Of a stretch of 64,000 bases of DNA, positions 61,759-64,000 are shown in pieces (the first letter of the stretch is position 1; the number at the start of each line of letters is the position of its first letter). Both the position numbers and the translations under genes were made by a program. The notes beneath the pieces are model-generated. The model had not been told where the DNA came from. It worked only from the letters and a program-made list of their open reading frames with translations, and did not search any database. The stretch covers positions 62,001-126,000 of the forward strand of contig NZ_JADPIB010000006.1 in the NCBI RefSeq assembly GCF_015767265.1, given 5' to 3'. The DNA comes from Aureivirga marina (GTDB lineage Bacteria; Bacteroidota; Bacteroidia; Flavobacteriales; Flavobacteriaceae).

Positions 61759-62922
61759 TTAAATAAATTCTTTTCGATACTCAGTTGGTGTAAAATTGGT
61801 GATATTTTTAAAAACTTGATTAAAAGAAGACTTAGAATTAAACCCACAATCTAATCCAATTGAAATAATTGTTCGATTAAAATACTTCGAATCAATTAAT
61901 CTTTTCTTTGCTTCTTCTACTCTATATTCATTTATAAATGTGTAGAAATTTTTTCCGATTAAAGTATTCAAAACTTCAGTCAAATGATGACGACTAATTT
62001 TTAAATCTTTAGAAATTTGTTGCATATTAATTGATGAATCCAAATACAATTGTTCTTTTTCTATGTAAGCAATTAATTTCTCTTTTATACGAATTGCTTC
62101 CTCTTTTGATAAGGTAGAATTTGCATATTTTATTTTCTTTTTAGAAGAAATTTTAGGTGTTTCCTTTAATTCTACAACTTCTTTTTTAGCTTCATTATAG
62201 GCACAAAAATAAGAAGATGAATTATTACAATATTCTGTCACAGAAATTTCTTTTACATGGTGAAAAGTATCAGGATTCCAGAATTTCATCGCATGAAATC
62301 CCATAGAAACGATAATAATTAAAGAAGAATCTACAATCATAATCCAAGTATCATCAACTTCAATAAAGTTTTTAATTACAAAATAAGTAATTGTAATATA
62401 AAAAGGCACATACATCATTAGATATAAAAATATCGCCCAATGAAATTTAGTATAATCAATATTTTTGGTGTAATAATAATCTCTAATTTTCAAAAATAAA
62501 AGAGAAGAATAGAACAAAATAATCGCTAAAATTGTCGGAACATAAGTGTAAAAAATCAATTTTGGTTTAATTTCTTCACCAGCAAAAAAGTAAATACAAG
62601 TCACAAAAGAAACAAGAACTAAAAATATATAAAGATGTTTCTTAAATCGCTTTGTATTAAATTTTACTTTAAACAAATAGGCATCAATATAAAAATAGAG
62701 AAAGATAAATTGTGGCAACACAAAAGAATGAACAATCAAATTTAAAAAAGTCATTCTATCTTCAATATTTTCTTTCATTAAAAGTTTATCAACGAAAGTA
62801 ATTGACACTAATACGAAAAATGCGCCTAATAAAAAATTCTCGATATACTTTCTACCTCTAGAAAGCAATAAAAAGCCATTAAATAAAGTGATTCCTAAAC
62901 CTGCCCAATATAGCGTTTGCAT
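61759..62922 (-). CDS. AraC family regulator with N-terminal membrane domain
   Basis: A 387-residue protein with about seven transmembrane helices (1-215), followed by a linker and a C-terminal AraC DNA-binding domain (about 290-387; INMQQISKDLKISRHHLTEVL and IISIGLDCGFNSKSSFNQVF). This 7TM plus AraC layout is common in Flavobacteriaceae and suggests sensing of a membrane signal coupled directly to DNA binding. It starts 6 bp after the MscS gene. Confidence 0.88.
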   Translation of the reverse strand: MQTLYWAGLGITLFNGFLLLSRGRKYIENFLLGAFFVLVSITFVDKLLMKENIEDRMTFLNLIVHSFVLPQFIFLYFYIDAYLFKVKFNTKRFKKHLYIFLVLVSFVTCIYFFAGEEIKPKLIFYTYVPTILAIILFYSSLLFLKIRDYYYTKNIDYTKFHWAIFLYLMMYVPFYITITYFVIKNFIEVDDTWIMIVDSSLIIIVSMGFHAMKFWNPDTFHHVKEISVTEYCNNSSSYFCAYNEAKKEVVELKETPKISSKKKIKYANSTLSKEEAIRIKEKLIAYIEKEQLYLDSSINMQQISKDLKISRHHLTEVLNTLIGKNFYTFINEYRVEEAKKRLIDSKYFNRTIISIGLDCGFNSKSSFNQVFKNITNFTPTEYRKEFI

Positions 62923-62928
62923 GATTTA

Positions 62929-64000
62929 TTAGTTAGTTGTTTTTTGTAAAAAATCAGAAAAATCAGCACCAGTTGGACTTTGAAATATTTCTAATTCAAA
63001 CAAAGGAACAGATGCCATAATATGATCAAAAATATCGGACATTATCCCTTCATATGCAACCCAATCCTTATTATTACAAAAAGCATAAACTTCAATCGGA
63101 ATTCCAACTTCCGTTAATGGCAATTGACGAACCATACAAGTCATTTTATGATTAATATTTGGATTTTTCTCTAAATAAAGCTCCAAATATTTTCTAAATA
63201 ACCCAATATTTGTAATTGCTCTTCCATTAATTGCCAAAGAAGTGTCTAATTGACGTTGTTCGTTATAAGTAAGAATTTCTTTCTGTTTTTCCTCGATATA
63301 TTCTGTTATCAAATGTACTCCTTTTAATCTTTCTAACATCTCTTTTGAGCAAAATTTTACAGAAGAAATTTTAATATTAATCGCTCTCTTAATTCTTCGT
63401 CCATCTGACTCTTCCATTCCTCTCCAATTTCGAAAAGAATCAGAAATAAAAGCATATGTTGGAACGGTAGTTATTGTTTTATCAAAATTTTGAATTTTAA
63501 TTGTTGTCAAATTTATTTCCAACACATTTCCATCTGCTCCATATTTTGGTAAAGTTACCCAATCTCCTACTCGAACCATATCGTTCAAACTTAATTGAAT
63601 ACTTCCAACAAAACCTAAAATACTGTCTTTAAACGCTAACATAATAATAGCTGCCATCGCTCCAAGTCCAGTTAAAAGTGCAATTGGGCTTTCATTGATA
63701 GAAATAGAAATAATCAAAATAGTTGCAATAACAACAATAATTGATCTTGCAAGTTGAGATAAACTTGCAATTGGTTTATCTTTAAATTTAGGATTTGATT
63801 CTAAATGTTCTTTAACCGATTTTATAAAATTGATAATAATTTCTGCAATAATTACAACAATAAAAATATCTGTTACAGCAATAATTAATGGTAATAATTT
63901 CGGGTAACTATGAAAAAAAGAAGGTGCAAAAATATCAATTAATATTGCTGGAACAAGGTGTGAAATAGAATTTATTACTCTTTTTGTTAAGAAGATATCA
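62929..64000 (-). CDS. MscS-family mechanosensitive channel (YbdG-like), cut by the window edge
   Basis: The frame stays open to the window end, giving 356 visible codons; an earlier start such as TTG at 63717 would truncate the membrane part, so the gene is shown as partial. The visible part begins DIFLTKRVINSISHLVPAIL and continues through several membrane helices (LLPLIIAVTDIFIVVIIAEI). The MscS core is clear: LLTGLGAMAAIIMLAFKDSI, then MVRVGDWVTLPKYGADGNVL and NLTTIKIQNFDKTITTVPTY. Such channels release solutes upon osmotic downshock. The C-terminal extension fits YbdG-type proteins. Confidence 0.9.
   Translation of the reverse strand, partial: DIFLTKRVINSISHLVPAILIDIFAPSFFHSYPKLLPLIIAVTDIFIVVIIAEIIINFIKSVKEHLESNPKFKDKPIASLSQLARSIIVVIATILIISISINESPIALLTGLGAMAAIIMLAFKDSILGFVGSIQLSLNDMVRVGDWVTLPKYGADGNVLEINLTTIKIQNFDKTITTVPTYAFISDSFRNWRGMEESDGRRIKRAINIKISSVKFCSKEMLERLKGVHLITEYIEEKQKEILTYNEQRQLDTSLAINGRAITNIGLFRKYLELYLEKNPNINHKMTCMVRQLPLTEVGIPIEVYAFCNNKDWVAYEGIMSDIFDHIMASVPLFELEIFQSPTGADFSDFLQKTTN

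Noticed and set aside
62929-63717. MscS gene starting at TTG 63717.
   Set aside because: The frame continues upstream to the window edge with typical channel membrane helices, so the gene is partial, not short.

Overview
The window is about 30% GC, AT-rich DNA from a member of the Bacteroidota, almost certainly family Flavobacteriaceae. The evidence is a T9SS C-terminal sorting domain, SusC/CarboxypepD-type TonB receptors, a GLPGLI-family protein, almost no Shine-Dalgarno sequences, and repeated matches to the Bacteroidota promoter (TTG, 19-23 bp, TAnnTTTG). I cannot name the genus. No rRNA, tRNA, CRISPR array or intact insertion sequence was seen.

The most important region is 2.2-14.4 kb, a streptolysin-S-like thiazole/oxazole-modified peptide (TOMM/LAP) locus on the minus strand. 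Six tiny precursor genes (33-35 codons) lie at 10.8-12.8 kb as three pairs. Each encodes a 20-residue leader ending in VAAAG and a core beginning CCCSCCC[ST]CCF[ST]V. Each pair has its own promoter about 150 bp upstream and its own hairpin terminator. Downstream, in order, are a SagC-like E1/ThiF protein, a YcaO cyclodehydratase ending in PxPxP, a SagB-type dehydrogenase, an ABC ATPase, an ABC-2 permease, a small M50-like membrane metalloprotease, a TPR-like lipoprotein and a TonB-dependent receptor. Upstream are two overlapping TetR genes. Five copies of a TetR-type operator (ATGACCnnTCrTCTTA) lie before the TetR pair and before precursor units 2 and 3, in two of these cases inside a consensus promoter. 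Unit 1 keeps the promoter but has lost the operator.

14.5-25.5 kb is mostly housekeeping and small-transport content: lipA, small lipoproteins, an AraC-controlled group (outer-membrane protein, DUF2798, DoxX-like), a cupin, and a DtxR/MntR repressor divergent from a TonB receptor plus thioredoxin pair with a clear operator.

25.5-42.4 kb is accessory. It holds dispersed repeats, a two-gene cassette of a 2-TM protein and a 1268-residue NACHT NTPase that share a short terminal motif, a gene remnant, AraC plus VOC genes, a MarR/GNAT operon with paired operators, a HEPN-like protein paired with an HExxH metalloprotein, two exported amidohydrolases, and a 75-bp duplication of the second amidohydrolase's 3' end.

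42.4-64 kb contains selO, hrpB, cspA, glmM, a serine beta-lactamase-like hydrolase, a stand-alone lipoyl domain protein, a three-gene group (small secreted peptide, GLPGLI protein, TonB receptor), catalase, an AraC-type membrane regulator and a YbdG-like MscS channel that runs off the right edge. The left edge cuts an aquaporin gene after its first 18 codons.
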